From: Schistosoma haematobium
Taxonomy: Eukaryota; Platyhelminthes; Trematoda; Strigeidida; Schistosomatidae
Reading direction: 5' to 3'
NCBI RefSeq assembly: GCF_000699445.3
Contig: NC_067200.1
Span: forward strand, 17,056,510 to 17,120,509
DNA length: 64,000 bases
Shown: in pieces, positions 12,385 to 22,847 of the stretch
How positions within the stretch are numbered: the first letter of the stretch is position 1
Layout of the letters: the number at the start of each line of letters is the position of its first letter
The notes under the pieces: generated by a model
The model's input: the letters and a program-made list of their open reading frames with translations, nothing else
What the model was told of the DNA's origin: nothing
Database searches by the model: none
Made by a program: the position numbers and the translations under genes

Positions 12385-12510
12385 TTGCAGGGCGACCATG
12401 GGAAATCCGCATTATTTCCCCCGGACAGGCGAAAAAGGAGACATTCTGTCGCGCTTTCCCCCTTTATTTCCCCTTTGTTGGTTGCTTGGGCAATGATGAA
12501 GGGTATGTTA
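12385..12510 (+). repeat. dispersed repeat, copy of 60905-61070
   Basis: AAATCCGCATTATTTCCCCC is followed by GGACAGGCGAAAAAGG, the block CCCCTTTATTTCCCCTTT and GGTTG..GGGNAATGA. The same order occurs at 60917-61068. This identifies a dispersed repeat with internal CCCCTTTATTT repeats. Confidence 0.65.
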
Positions 12511-12804
12511 GACAAAAAGATTATAGTCGCTTCATCATCTCTCTGAGCGTCACCTTTTGTTCTAGTGATAAGGCAGTAAGAAGAGCTACAGCAAACGGCT
12601 TTGCGGCAAGCAACGCACTAGCGCAAAATTGGAAAACCCTGGGTGACTGTTTTTTCCCACCCGGAAACACCCAGAAAGTGACTATCCAGTTCTTATCGCG
12701 TCACCAGAAACTGATAATCCAATCGACTACCTCAACTCCTTGCAGCAAATAGCGGTTCAGGCGTTTCCTCGTCTAGATGTCATGGGACGAGATGACTTAG
12801 TACG

Positions 12805-12968
12805 CTAGCGTTTCGTCGGAGGGATGGTCCTCGGCCCACTAAGAGAACAGTTTTCCGAAGCCCACCAGTCCAAAAGGTGGGACTCGAACCCACGCCCTTT
12901 CAGACTATTGGACTTCGGCAAAACTGTTCTCTTAGTGGGCCGAGGACCATCCCTTCGACGAAACGCGA
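12805..12968. repeat. foldback repeat with a tRNA T-arm in its loop
   Basis: TTTCGTCGGAGGGATGGTCC..ACAGTTTTCCGAAG (12808-12860) returns reverse-complemented at about 12914-12963 with a few differences. The loop of about 54 bases, read on the minus strand, has GTGGGTTCGAGTCCCAC, a perfect T-arm with a B box, and a second small hairpin (CCCACC..GGTGGG). It looks like a foldback or MITE-like copy of a tRNA-related sequence. No complete tRNA can be folded. Confidence 0.65.
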
Positions 12969-12990
12969 GCGTTCTAAGACCTCGGTGATA

Positions 12991-13340
12991 CTATAATCTT
13001 AGGACAACCTTGGAACGAATCTGAAATGACCTTGAGCGATGTTAGCCAATCAGCGAACGTAAGTGCAGAGCAAAAATATATAATACAAGATCAGAGAAAA
13101 AGTGGATACACTTCTTATACGTGGTTAAAAAACTTGTCAGTTTTAGAAAAAGGTCCAGTAGTTCTAAAGTCGTGATGTATTTAGTGGAGGAAATCATCCA
13201 TATTATGAACTGACATAAGCTATAAAGCCAAGAATCTATTTAGCCAAATGGACAAGTGAATTTCGCGCCACAAACCAAGACTAATTATCTTATATCTGAT
13301 TGGTTCGTCCATAAATTATAGTCTCCACACCTATTCTCTA
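12991..13340. other. no gene recognised
   Basis: Short spacer between the foldback repeat and the SINE-like repeat; no coding or structural signal is seen. Confidence 0.3.
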
Positions 13341-13344
13341 TGTC

Positions 13345-13690
13345 ACTTGTTCAGATCGTGAGTCAAATGAAGCTAAACAACCATGGAAAACCTGGAAGAT
13401 TTGGACGACCGTTTCGTCTTATTGTGGGACTCCTTAGCAGTGCGCAACCACGGTCCTGCCTCGCGGGATTCGAAGCCATGACACACTTAACAACTAGACC
13501 TTTGAGCCGGCATCCAGCCGTGTTAATGTCTAACTTCAACTAATCCACGAAATTGAGCGACACATCCACTATTGTCATGAGTGAGTTACTGTCTCACAAC
13601 TGACCTGGTTGAATTCCACTGGTCACTGCTTCTCACTAGAACTCCAGGATACAAATCTTGAAGACAGTCACCAATGAGCATATGTTGAGT
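13345..13690 (-). repeat. SINE-like repeat (Smalpha-related), fuller copy
   Basis: Read on the minus strand it begins near 13690 (TTCTAGTGAGAAGCAGTGACC), passes GGATGCCGGCTCAAAGGTCT, the tRNA-like TTCGAATCCCGCGAGG, and then GCACTGCTAAGGAGTCC with GACGAAACGG, and ends near 13345 with a tail also seen at 4611-4700. The block CTRAGGAGTC..GACGAAAC is a relative of the hammerhead core found in schistosome Smalpha elements, but the first conserved box reads CTAAGGAG rather than CTGATGA, so self-cleavage is not expected. Confidence 0.7.
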
Positions 13691-13807
13691 GATACCTAAT
13701 TTAGTAAGAGGAAAATGCTTGTGTATATTGTGTCTGAAAGAACTTCTTAGAGTTTAGTGTATAGAAATCAGATCACCTACAAACCCACGACAAGACAGAT
13801 GGAAGAG

Positions 13808-14905
13808 GATTAGATTATCAAGCCGCTCTTTTTATGGTAATCCCAGGAGTTCTGGAATTTCTCTGGTATCTGCCCTCCATACTTTTTTTCAATATAACCG
13901 ATTCACGTCTTAATAAGGGTCCTGAATCCTGAACAAAGTTTTCAACTTTGGATCTCACTAAAGTTGTGTATACTGTGATGAACTTGTAGATATTCGACTT
14001 GTTAAATATCCGTATTAAAGCCCACAGGGTTCTAAGCCCCTTAGCTCCAGAATTGCGGCAGTGGACCGTATTTCTAAAATTATAGCTCACAGTCACGTTA
14101 GATCCTTGTGAAATAGGATTATGGACACTGACTCTTCCCTTATGCTACACTTATTTAACTTTATGTCCCCTCTTGGAATACGGCCACACTTGGCGGTGTT
14201 AACAGACATCTACTATTCTTGAAACCAGTTAACCAGAACATCTAAGCCTATTTGAAAAGCACACACATTTACGTCCCCTGTTATTTCATCGTCGGCGTAA
14301 AATGGCATCGAGTACTCAACTGCACTTGATAGTTTACTTGCAAAAGGTACCAAAGGCAAAGGACCTAAGACAGAGCCTTGGGATACTCCGTTATGCACTG
14401 ATTTCTAGAAGAAGCATTTTGGATTCTCTCTTACATTTTTTCTACGATGTATCAAGAAATCCTTGATGCACTAGAGGAAACATCAGTCAATTCCTAGATT
14501 TCCCAGCTTCGTTAACAGTTAATCGGTCTATAACAAGCTTTTGGTCGCCACGAATGTTATCGTGATCTTCTGAATATTCTTTCCAGTATTCTAACTACAA
14601 CACTGGTAAGGTTTACAAGTCTACAGTTTGACGCAAGTGCTCTTGATCCTGCTTTGGGAATAGGAGCGACAATTTCATCCTTCCAGTTCGCAGGTAACTC
14701 AATTCAACTAAGTAACAGAAAAAGTATCGTAGTCAGTGAAACAGCAATATTTTCTGCAATTTCTTTCGATATTTCATGTTGTAGTTTATCCCGTCCTGTT
14801 GATTTTTTTTGTGTCTAGAATGCTAACAGCATTTGGTACTTCGCCTCGATCAAAGTACACAAAATGGTAGTAACAGTGCATACTAGTTCTTGTTTTTCCT
14901 TTCTT
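13808..14905 (-). mobile_element. CR1-like LINE remnant (reverse transcriptase)
   Basis: Minus-strand reading gives reverse transcriptase pieces in order: KLQHEISKEIAENIA near 14775, APIPKAGSRALASNCRLV near 14650, GVSQGSVLGPL near 14380, FYADDE with the catalytic aspartates near 14300, and a tail FITVYTTLVRSKVENFVQ near 13950. Stops and frameshifts separate them. This is a decayed non-LTR retrotransposon of the CR1/jockey group. Confidence 0.75.
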
Positions 14906-15332
14906 GTTCACTATTTCCATGAAGATCCATTCCTTATGATGATGTTTCTTGCAACCCAGCACATCCTGACATGTTGACGTTAACGCTTCTCTGATCTCTT
15001 TCCAGTCGTTCTCCATAATCGTTTCTTCTTCTTCTTCCTGTAGATCCTGTAAGGTTTGCAAACGGCTGTCGAGAGTTATCTTCAATTCGTTCAGTTTGTC
15101 AGTATGTCGAAGGAAGGCTCTACTGAACCTTTGTAATGTTGTTTGTCCAGCTGTCCAATCATGCTCTAGCTTCAGTTTAATCATGGCCACCACCAGAGGA
15201 TGATCTGAAACTATGTCAGTTCCTCTCTTTTTCCTCATTTCTTCCACTGACTTTCTGAATATTTTACTGATGCCAATTTGATAGATCTGGTTATCCGTGG
15301 TGTGATCTCTTGAGATTCATGTAGCATTTTCT
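14906..15332 (-). mobile_element. RTE-type LINE fragment
   Basis: Minus-strand reading from about 15330: DHTTDNQIYQIGISKIFRKS, VEEMRKKRG, SDHPLVVAMIKLKLEHDWT, then KKHHHKEWIFMEIV. This is the endonuclease end and linker of the same RTE family as the element at 377-2640, here about 140 residues long. It joins directly to the CR1-like remnant at about 14905, so a chance hybrid frame of 153 codons crosses the junction. Confidence 0.8.
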
Positions 15333-15469
15333 ATGTGTTTATGTGGGAATATTGTGCCGCCTATCAGCATTTTGTTGAATGAATATAAGTCTGCGAATCT
15401 CTCACCATTCTCGTTCCTTTCTCCCCGCCAGTCCATGTCGTCCCATGATATCATCATACCGAGTGTTGT

Positions 15470-15640
15470 CCATGTGGTGCGTGCTACTTATATTGATATA
15501 ATTAGTATAAAACGCGAGTCAGGAATGTAATGTCTGGCAGCAGAAGATGGGGAAGATCAAGAAAGGAAGAGCGGGAATAGAAAGCAATTGGTATGGAAAT
15601 GCAAGAACAACGAAGTTCGAGACAATTATTGAACACTTTG
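15470..15640 (+). repeat. dispersed repeat, pair with 16075-16255
   Basis: GTCAGGAATG..GGCAGCAGAAGATGGGGA..GAACACTTTGCAAAT matches the later copy GTCGGAAGTG..AGGCAGAAGATTATGGTGA..GACATTTTGCAAGT in order and spacing. It is a dispersed, non-coding repeat. Confidence 0.5.
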
Positions 15641-16074
15641 CAAATCCAGTATTATAGTATGGTTTTTCTATTTTACCAAGTAACTGTAATTTTGTACTAA
15701 ATATAATTCGGTTGTCCTCATCTGTGTTCTCCTTCACTACAGTCCATTCCGACTTTGGCGTTTTGATTTCACATCACGATGGTCAGGTCCTTTCCTGGGC
15801 ATTTCGCCATGGTCGGTTGCAGGCCCTCGTAAAGCTGATGTTTATCGTCGTCATTGCCATCATTGACGGTTGCATAACATTGGGTAACATTCATTGTAAT
15901 TCCCTCCTTCTTTGTTCTGAATGACGCTTTGATGGTCCAAGATCCTTGAGGTTCTCATTCTATAGGTACTTGTGTTTTCTTCCACTTCCTAAACGTTACA
16001 AGCTACAGAACGGCAGCTCTTCGAAATATGCCCTTGATAAGTATAGAGTCCCTGATATGTAACCGTCTGCACTA
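15641..16074. other. no gene recognised
   Basis: Sequence between two copies of a dispersed repeat. The open frames 15712-15924 and 15519-15737 have no recognisable similarity. Confidence 0.3.
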
Positions 16075-16255
16075 TGGTGTGTACTGCTGATGTCGATAGA
16101 TATAAGTAGTATCTATCATCAGTCGGAAGTGAAGTGCATGCAGGCAGAAGATTATGGTGATCAAATTAAAGAAAACGAGAACAGAGGATGGATAATGTAG
16201 AAACGAAAGAACAGTGAAGTATAAGACAACTGATTGACATTTTGCAAGTGGATTG
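16075..16255 (+). repeat. dispersed repeat, pair with 15470-15640
   Basis: Second copy of the repeat described at 15470-15640, in the same orientation, about 600 bases away. It leads directly into the CR1-like remnant that follows. Confidence 0.5.
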
Positions 16256-17700
16256 TTTAGTGCACGGCCCTCAGATTTTAACGAGACATTATCCAATTTT
16301 GTATTCAAATACTTTCGGTCGTCTACAACACTGTTCTCGGTCACTACGTACACAACTCTTACTAAGCATAAAATTCTTTTCACCCCATCACCACGGTTTT
16401 AGAGGAAGTCACTCATGTATAACTAACCTGTTGATTGCAAGGGGAAGGTTGACGTCATATACCTTAACTTCTCAAAAACTACTCATAGGGTCAACCATAT
16501 ATGTCTTATCAATAAACTAAAATGATCAGGTGTCAAATCACCTTTATTCGATTTACTCGTGTTGTACCTAAAATGTTGTCATTTGTATGTCGGGGGTGAC
16601 TTCATTTTTCCTTAGACTTTAGAATGCCTATTAAGGTCCAATTAAGTTCAGTACCAGGACCTCTTCTTTTTTTGATTAATATGATCGATCTTCCACAGCA
16701 AGTATTGTCAGGTTCACCACTTTTCGCCGAGGATCTGAAACGCTGTGTGAATTATGCAACCAATAGTATAATCTGGAACTCCTAGATGTTCTAACTCGAA
16801 TCCAGAGTCGGATGGACAGCAGTGGACTTACCTGAGACACTTCAATACGTAAATTAGTCCATCTGAAACATGTTGCATGGTAAAAATACAATTTAGGTAG
16901 CTCCTCTTCAGAGGTATCCTAAGTTGAAAGAAATCTAAATGTGTTGGCACCATACGAGCTGAATTCTTACGCTAACTGTAACAAAAATACCTTTCGAGCA
17001 AACCTTGCACTGGTAATGTTGAAGGGTAGTTTTGACCGATTCGATTGAAGAACTTTTCACCTAATCTTCGGCAGTTTCATTCATTCCCATTCGCCGTACG
17101 GAAACGCAACCTTTCATCCTTCACTCCAAAATGATAAAGACACTCTGAAACGTATCTAGCGGTGAGCCACGAAATCAGTTCAGGGACCCAAATTCAAGTC
17201 TCTTAAAGAGCGCGTTTAGTTCCTAAACCTTGAATCATTAGTTCAGGCGTCATACAGGTGACTTTCTAATGGCTATTAACAACTCAAATAACTCTCAGGA
17301 TCTCCTTAAACATATACTTAGGCTTAGTTTCAGCCCAAACCTTGGGAATAACACACAGAAACTAGAGACACAACACAGCAGAGCAAAGTGTAGACACATA
17401 TTCTACTTCTCAAGAGTGGTAAAGTGTTGGAATTTGCAGATGACTGAGTTATTCGAAGAGACTTCCCAGGAATCCTTAAAAAAATTGACAGGTTAATAAG
17501 GATTAAGGACAGTACCTCACTATGATTTACGAACGTATTTTTCTTTTTCCTATTTTATCATTAATATACTTAGGTTAACGCCCGGAGTTATTGTTGACCC
17601 ACTGCTACTATATAGGGAAGCCCGTTAAGCGAAAGCTTTTTCTATTCCGTCTATAACCATTTATATCTTCGGACATCTAGTAGCATCGTAAAAACCCCTA
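16256..17700 (+). mobile_element. CR1-like LINE remnant
   Basis: Plus-strand frames give FFSPHHHGFRGSHSCITNLL near 16378, NHICLINKLK near 16490, LPQQVLSGSPLFAEDLK near 16690 (catalytic FADD changed to FAED) and a tail near 17270-17490 (RHIFYFSRVVKCWN). The 3' region AAGCCCGTTAAGCGAAAGC near 17625 matches 61290-61320 of the minus-strand element at 61250-63540, so both are one family. Many stops and frameshifts mean no function remains. Confidence 0.7.
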
Positions 17701-18200
17701 GGTATTATCCATAAAAACAGTGTAAGCTCAGTTTCAGAACACAATTTAGGGGGAATATCTGGAGTTCAGTTGGAAAACGCAGCAACTGAAACAGTAATCG
17801 AACCTAGGTTCGATCCGTCAACTTTTGGAAATGCTTGCCGGCTGAAGATTTTCAACCAACTTTAAGGTAACTTAATATGCCATTAACGGCTTGAAAAGGT
17901 TGATCGTACTGAACTATCTACAATTATTTCAATTTTTCAGCTTCACATAACTAGGTCCCCACATGGAGACATCGATGTACACTGTTTTTTGTCGTATGAA
18001 AGCTGGTTAACAGAAATCTTCTGTTTCATCCAACACATCTTGAACCATTCGAATCAGGAGTATGTTAATGTAAGAGAAGAAGATTCACTGAGATTCATTC
18101 TAAGCCTTGCAGTTAAAGCATCGATGCTTTAGTTTCTACGATTGACCTTGTTTATTGATTTTTGTTGAGCTACATAGAGCTGGTTGTTACAAATTCAATT
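17701..18200. other. no gene recognised; region before RPS28
   Basis: About 500 bases between a LINE remnant and RPS28. It should hold the RPS28 promoter, but no core element can be assigned. Confidence 0.3.
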
Positions 18201-18207
18201 GGGGAAC

Positions 18208-18455
18208 ATGGACAAAGCTGTCGTTCAGACCAAGCTTGCAAGAGTAGGTTTCGGCAATAGTCATACGTCTACTTTATGGTGTAGGTAAGAGCGGTTGTTG
18301 GCAGAACCGGTTCTCAGGGTCAATGTACACAGGTCCGTGTGGAATTTCTGGATGATACTAATAGGACAATCATAAGAAACGTGAAAGGCCCCATTCGAGA
18401 AGGTGATATTTTAACCTTGTTGGAAACGGAAAGAGAAGCCAGAAGGTTACGTTAA
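18208..18455 (+). CDS. RPS28: 40S ribosomal protein S28 (eS28), two exons
   Basis: eS28 is a small protein of the 40S subunit, near the mRNA exit site. Exon 1 is 18208-18243 ([12 protein letters not shown]), exon 2 is 18285-18455 ([18 protein letters not shown] to [11 protein letters not shown] at 18453-18455). The 41-base intron starts GTAGGT and ends GTGTAG in phase 0. Total length is 68 residues against 69 in mammals, and the conserved segments ([41 protein letters not shown]) are all present. The retained intron and unbroken frame argue against a processed pseudogene. A poly(A) signal AATAAA follows at 18465-18470, only 10 bases after the stop, which implies a very short 3' UTR. Confidence 0.95.
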
Positions 18456-18464
18456 TGTATTCCA

Positions 18465-18470
18465 AATAAA
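18465..18470 (+). terminator. poly(A) signal of RPS28
   Basis: AATAAA lies ten bases after the RPS28 stop codon, the expected place for a compact ribosomal protein gene. Confidence 0.6.
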
Positions 18471-18499
18471 AGGTCGTTGTTAAATTACTAGCTTTTCAT

Positions 18500-19555
18500 T
18501 CGTAATCACAACACATTTTCCCACGAAACGTAACCAACTCAGACGCAAGCCCGCTTTTCTGTACTTAGAAACCTACTAATAAGTTATAGACGATATATAT
18601 ATTTCATACGTCAACATTTTAAACTCCATGCTGAAATTTTCAGTCATAGACGAACCTATGAACGCAAACCCCCTATTTTGATGAAGCTGCGGGGTTCTCC
18701 TCAAGTTCTGTTCAATTTCCCGAGAACATGGAGTTTGGGGAAGTTGACAACAACCTGAAACCGTAAACCACCATGACAGTAGTAGTTGTTATTTGATGTT
18801 GTAGTTACACTGCGGACAAATCATTTGTCGATTGCCGATGATACTAGAAACTGTCGACAGTGGATCTTTCTCTACGGATTTAAAAGCTTCGGCAACTGGA
18901 CTATTTCCTAATGCCGAGTAAGTATTTTTTTTTAGCAGCGTCCTGACGTATATCTAACATCAAATGCAGACAGATCTTTGGTTCAGAATTTAATTCTTTG
19001 TACCTGTTTGTGTAACTGAGTTAGATGGTTTATAAGTGAATTGTGAACTCATCGAGTTATCGGATTGAGGTAAACTGCATGTAGATATGACTGGTCAGTA
19101 CCATAAAGTTACGTAGTAAATCATTCAACTGAACTACAAATCCTCACCATTCCGAAATCAAGTCGCGTAGTGTTTCGGTCAAACTTCATTTTACATGAAT
19201 TCATTGGGATTTTAAATTAACTGGTGTAAGCATATTTTGGAAGATAATTATCAGATAACACCGGGATTTTCGTAATGGATACTTGGGATTGATGTTCGTT
19301 CCCTAGTAAGTGACTGGATATTTTGCTTGTCCAGTCTTTTGATTTGAGTAACATAACATCGCATCAACGGGAAGACGTAAAAAAATGATGGTGAATGGAA
19401 AGGTGATGGAATTCGGCGTGATTTATGACTTAGGCAACTGAACATGCATAAGTGAATGGGGAAACAGACGACATTCCTAGGTAATAATTACACTACGAAC
19501 TTAAAGCCAGGAAATATCAAATCTGGGTCTTAAACAGGGGGACTGCGTCTCTGTG
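18500..19555. other. no gene recognised
   Basis: A short open stretch at about 18831-18919 reads like protein (CGQIICRLPMILETVD, then to a stop) behind a TTGTAG acceptor, but it has no start, partner exon or known family. Nothing else is seen. Confidence 0.25.
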
Positions 19556-19559
19556 TACG

Positions 19560-19865
19560 TTGTCTGCTTTTGTCCTCAGGCTAGGCTTCGGAATTTCCCC
19601 AGGTCTCTCTACTTGTGTCCGAGGAGACAGGCACCTAAGGTCAGCATTTGCTTTTAGAATGAATAGCCGAATGAGATGGGGTAACGTCAGTTGTATTTAT
19701 TATTTAGTTCGCGAATGGAATGCTATTCTCCCGCCTTACGCACGTATCGTACGCAAGGTTAAGGCTCGGTTATTAACCTGTCAGAGGTTAAACTGTAGGA
19801 TACTGTTCAGTATGGACGAGTTCGTAGTATTAATAGCCTTAGACATCAAGCCCTCGCTAGTTTAA
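19560..19865 (+). pseudogene. possible LINE tail fragment
   Basis: The frame contains RMRWGNVSCIYYLVREWNAI, a pattern like the end domain of CR1-like reverse transcriptases (aromatic, basic, then WN). Nothing upstream confirms it. Treat it as a weak call. Confidence 0.25.
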
Positions 19866-20672
19866 GATGTTTGGAGTGCTGACTGTAACACATACGTGGT
19901 TTTCTTGATCTATAAATACGATGCTACTTTCCTCAGTTGCATTATTGAAGTACGTTCTTAGAAAGCATGAGTAAGAATCATCTAAGCACGATAACTGCAA
20001 TGGATTTACACGGTCAGAAACGTCGATCGAGAATTTTTCCATCCATATGAGGTAATAAGCCTGATGTAATTCTTGAGCTTGAAACAAAAAAAACTTAGCG
20101 AGGTAATCAAAGAGAATTTACGAAACTCTAGTCCATTGCTTGATTTCTATTTGTTAATAAGTCGATACCAGGAATTTCTCACCTGGGTATATACGCGATC
20201 AAGTATAGTTTAAGGGTTAGATGCCCGCATCATGTGCTATATGTAATCACAACTCCAACATTTTCAGCCTCAAAAATTATTTTCGTAAAATCCTCACAAA
20301 AGAAGTATACGTCAACTGTTATGAAGTCTCGTTTGCGACCTACTTGATGCAAAAAGAAAACTGGGATGCGGAACTGTCAATACAACACCAAAATAATAAC
20401 TGGATGTACAACTTATAAAGCATAAACCGTTGTAAAGCCAGTGCACTTGTACTCATGTTTTACCGTATGCGAATATCCTGCTTAGTCGTCATTATTGAAA
20501 GATCGACATAAATTTCTAATTATTGATAAGACGGGAAGCACATCCATTATTACCTTTAACAGGTGTTACATTAGAGCTCAATTAAGAGATCTGCATCTTC
20601 AGGTTTCCATAAATAAATCGACTTTATTATAGGTTTGCCACAAGCTCTTATGAAATGACTTGGTTCTGTTAA
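19857..20672 (-). CDS. possible unrecognised gene, three exon-like segments
   Basis: Three minus-strand stretches look coding and sit behind AG acceptors: 20672-20571 (starts LTEPSHFIRACGKPII after TGTGCAG), 20373-20230 (FRIPVFFLHQVGRKRDFITV after TTGACAG) and 20077-19857 (QELHQAYYLIWMEKFSIDVS after TTTTGTTTCAAG, ending in TAG). Each is open for 33-73 codons and ends in a stop, so the donors of the first two are not clear: the first reads into TAA unless a one-base shift is allowed. Either the exon ends are earlier than drawn or the gene is broken. I do not recognise the product. The block lies next to the left breakpoint of the RRAGC duplication (20748). Confidence 0.3.
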
Positions 20673-20982
20673 CTGCACAGTAAGTTCGGTTAACAGACTA
20701 GTGATGTATTATAACAATCAGAAATCAGCCAAATGAGAAGTGTGTGTCATTGGCAAAGGAATCCCATTCACTTCCTAGCAATGAGGCACACACGTAGACG
20801 GTTGTGATCATGTATAAGAAGAATGGGTATCAGTACCTGACTTCACAAAAAACAACAACTAATTTCCATGGGACATTTCTTTTGTTACATAATAATTGCT
20901 GCATATCATATTCAGACAGATACTATATTCCTTTATTCTATAAGTCAGCTAGCTAAAAGGCGAGATTTGATCAGCGTATCAC

Positions 20983-21249
20983 CTACCTGACATAAAAACT
21001 CTCTGATACACATGAGTAACAATCTTTGCGCAATACTTGTCGAACCAGTGATTTTACACAAAGCTCTATCAAGTAACTAAATTTATTACCAAATATTTGA
21101 TAGATAACAATCATTAGGATTGGTGTCGAGAGCTTTGAATATCTTCTCAATAAAATACTGAAAAAATTAATACGACGAACATTGTTATAACTGTGACCGC
21201 AGATTAGAGAGCAGCGTATCATCGACCGGACCAAAGACGCGTAAAACAC
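20983..21249 (-). pseudogene. possible LINE RT tail within duplication copy 1
   Basis: The 88-codon minus frame has [20 protein letters not shown] and then [14 protein letters not shown], the layout of the thumb and tail of CR1/jockey-type reverse transcriptases (LVRSxIEY, RR motif). It has no catalytic part. An identical copy lies at 30615-30881 because it is within the duplicated block. Confidence 0.4.
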
Positions 21250-22550
21250 GTGAGAACAACCTAGAGTCTTGCTTTCCTGTCTAGCCCAGCCAGTTTAGTC
21301 CAGAACGCAAGTCTCAACCTCTGAGATATGAATTGTTACATTTCATACATACTCTCTTTATATACAAATCAAGCAGACCATATCGTACCATAAAATAGAA
21401 AATAACATCTGTACAATATTTGGCCAACAGGAAAATGATACCATCTCAAGTCCAAGGATAGCGTTAGACTTAACAGAATAACTTCTGAGATATTTTTCTG
21501 AATATCCCAACAAACATATATTCCCAACTTGCATTGTTTAGTTACAGTTACAGTTACCGTTGCTCTGTATCTAATACACAATCTACTTGTAAGGACAATC
21601 AATAAGCAGAACTGAATCACTTTACATTCTAGACTGTCGCACATTCGGTCATGCTCACTCCTGATTTATAATTTCTCACATTTCGATCTGGTCATTAGTA
21701 GTTGTAACAAATAATTTAGTCTTTCCATATAGTGAGTGATAATGAGTCGAGTGAGTATGGGATAAGCAAATCAGCGCTAGTATATATGAGAATATTTCAG
21801 TGATATATTACCAGAAACACACTCATTAGGTTCTATCTGAATCGTCAAAGATCAGTCTTCAAGAAACGAACGCCTAAAAGGTTACGAAGTCATTTCGTAA
21901 ACATGTCATTAGCAATAACTATTTGGTTTACAAATAAACACGAGACGGAATGTATACTTTCATATTATACCGTCGAAGTCTTAGTGTATTAAAAATCGGA
22001 AGGGACCACAACAGATATGCAAGTTGAAAAAATGCCTTACTTCAAGATGTATATATCTTGTTTTGCATAATTAGCTAAACTGTTGGTAACTCCAGTTAGG
22101 ACAAAACTAAAATGATATACGACAGTAGCCTCTACAAATCTGTTCATCAAGTAAATATTAACTGACATTAATTTTCGGAATCGAACTAAAAGTTGTCTGA
22201 TCGCAATAGACTCGGCAGTATAATACAATTTTATTTTTTGCACCCATATATATTTGATGTTTACAGTGGCAACTGACTTTGCAAACTACAGCAATACGGT
22301 CCGAATATCTAAAAGTTTAACTATGCGACCAGTTATAGTCTATTACGAAGACCGCAGTCGTCTCACCACAGATATATATACAGTATTGGTAATATCCGTC
22401 GTTAATACAATAACTTTTAAAGATTACTGAAAATAACACAAAACTGGTTTGTACTGCATGAACTTCAACTGACCCTGACAACACCTATTGCACTGATAAA
22501 AACAATTCTCATACTCATAACAAATTATTATTAACTTATATGTATGTCTC

Positions 22551-22556
22551 TTTATT
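22551..22556 (-). terminator. candidate poly(A) signal of RRAGC
   Basis: AATAAA on the minus strand, about 290 bases after the RRAGC stop codon, within AT-rich sequence. An identical hexamer lies in the duplicated copy in intron 3 (about 32246-32251). Confidence 0.4.
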
Positions 22557-22847
22557 CTTATAAAGCAGAAAAGTAAAATATCAAATCGTCAAGTTGAGAT
22601 GAGCTGATGATCAATAAAATATAAGCAGGAGGTTTTGCAAAAAAAATTAAACTAGGAAGCACACTGCATCCAGAACACAATGATAACAGCTTCGAATGAA
22701 AATGAACGGGCAAGAAATTCATGTAGGATTTTGCATGTGTCATATATACGCAAATCATTTACATATGTGTACAAGGTAGCAAAAAGTCACCTTTGATGGA
22801 AGTAAACCATAATGATGACCAATATATATGTACATTACAAGATTCTA

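Noticed and set aside
18831..18919. Protein-like stretch after TTGTAG on the plus strand downstream of RPS28
   Set aside because: No start codon, no partner exon and only about 30 codons to the stop; not enough for a gene call.
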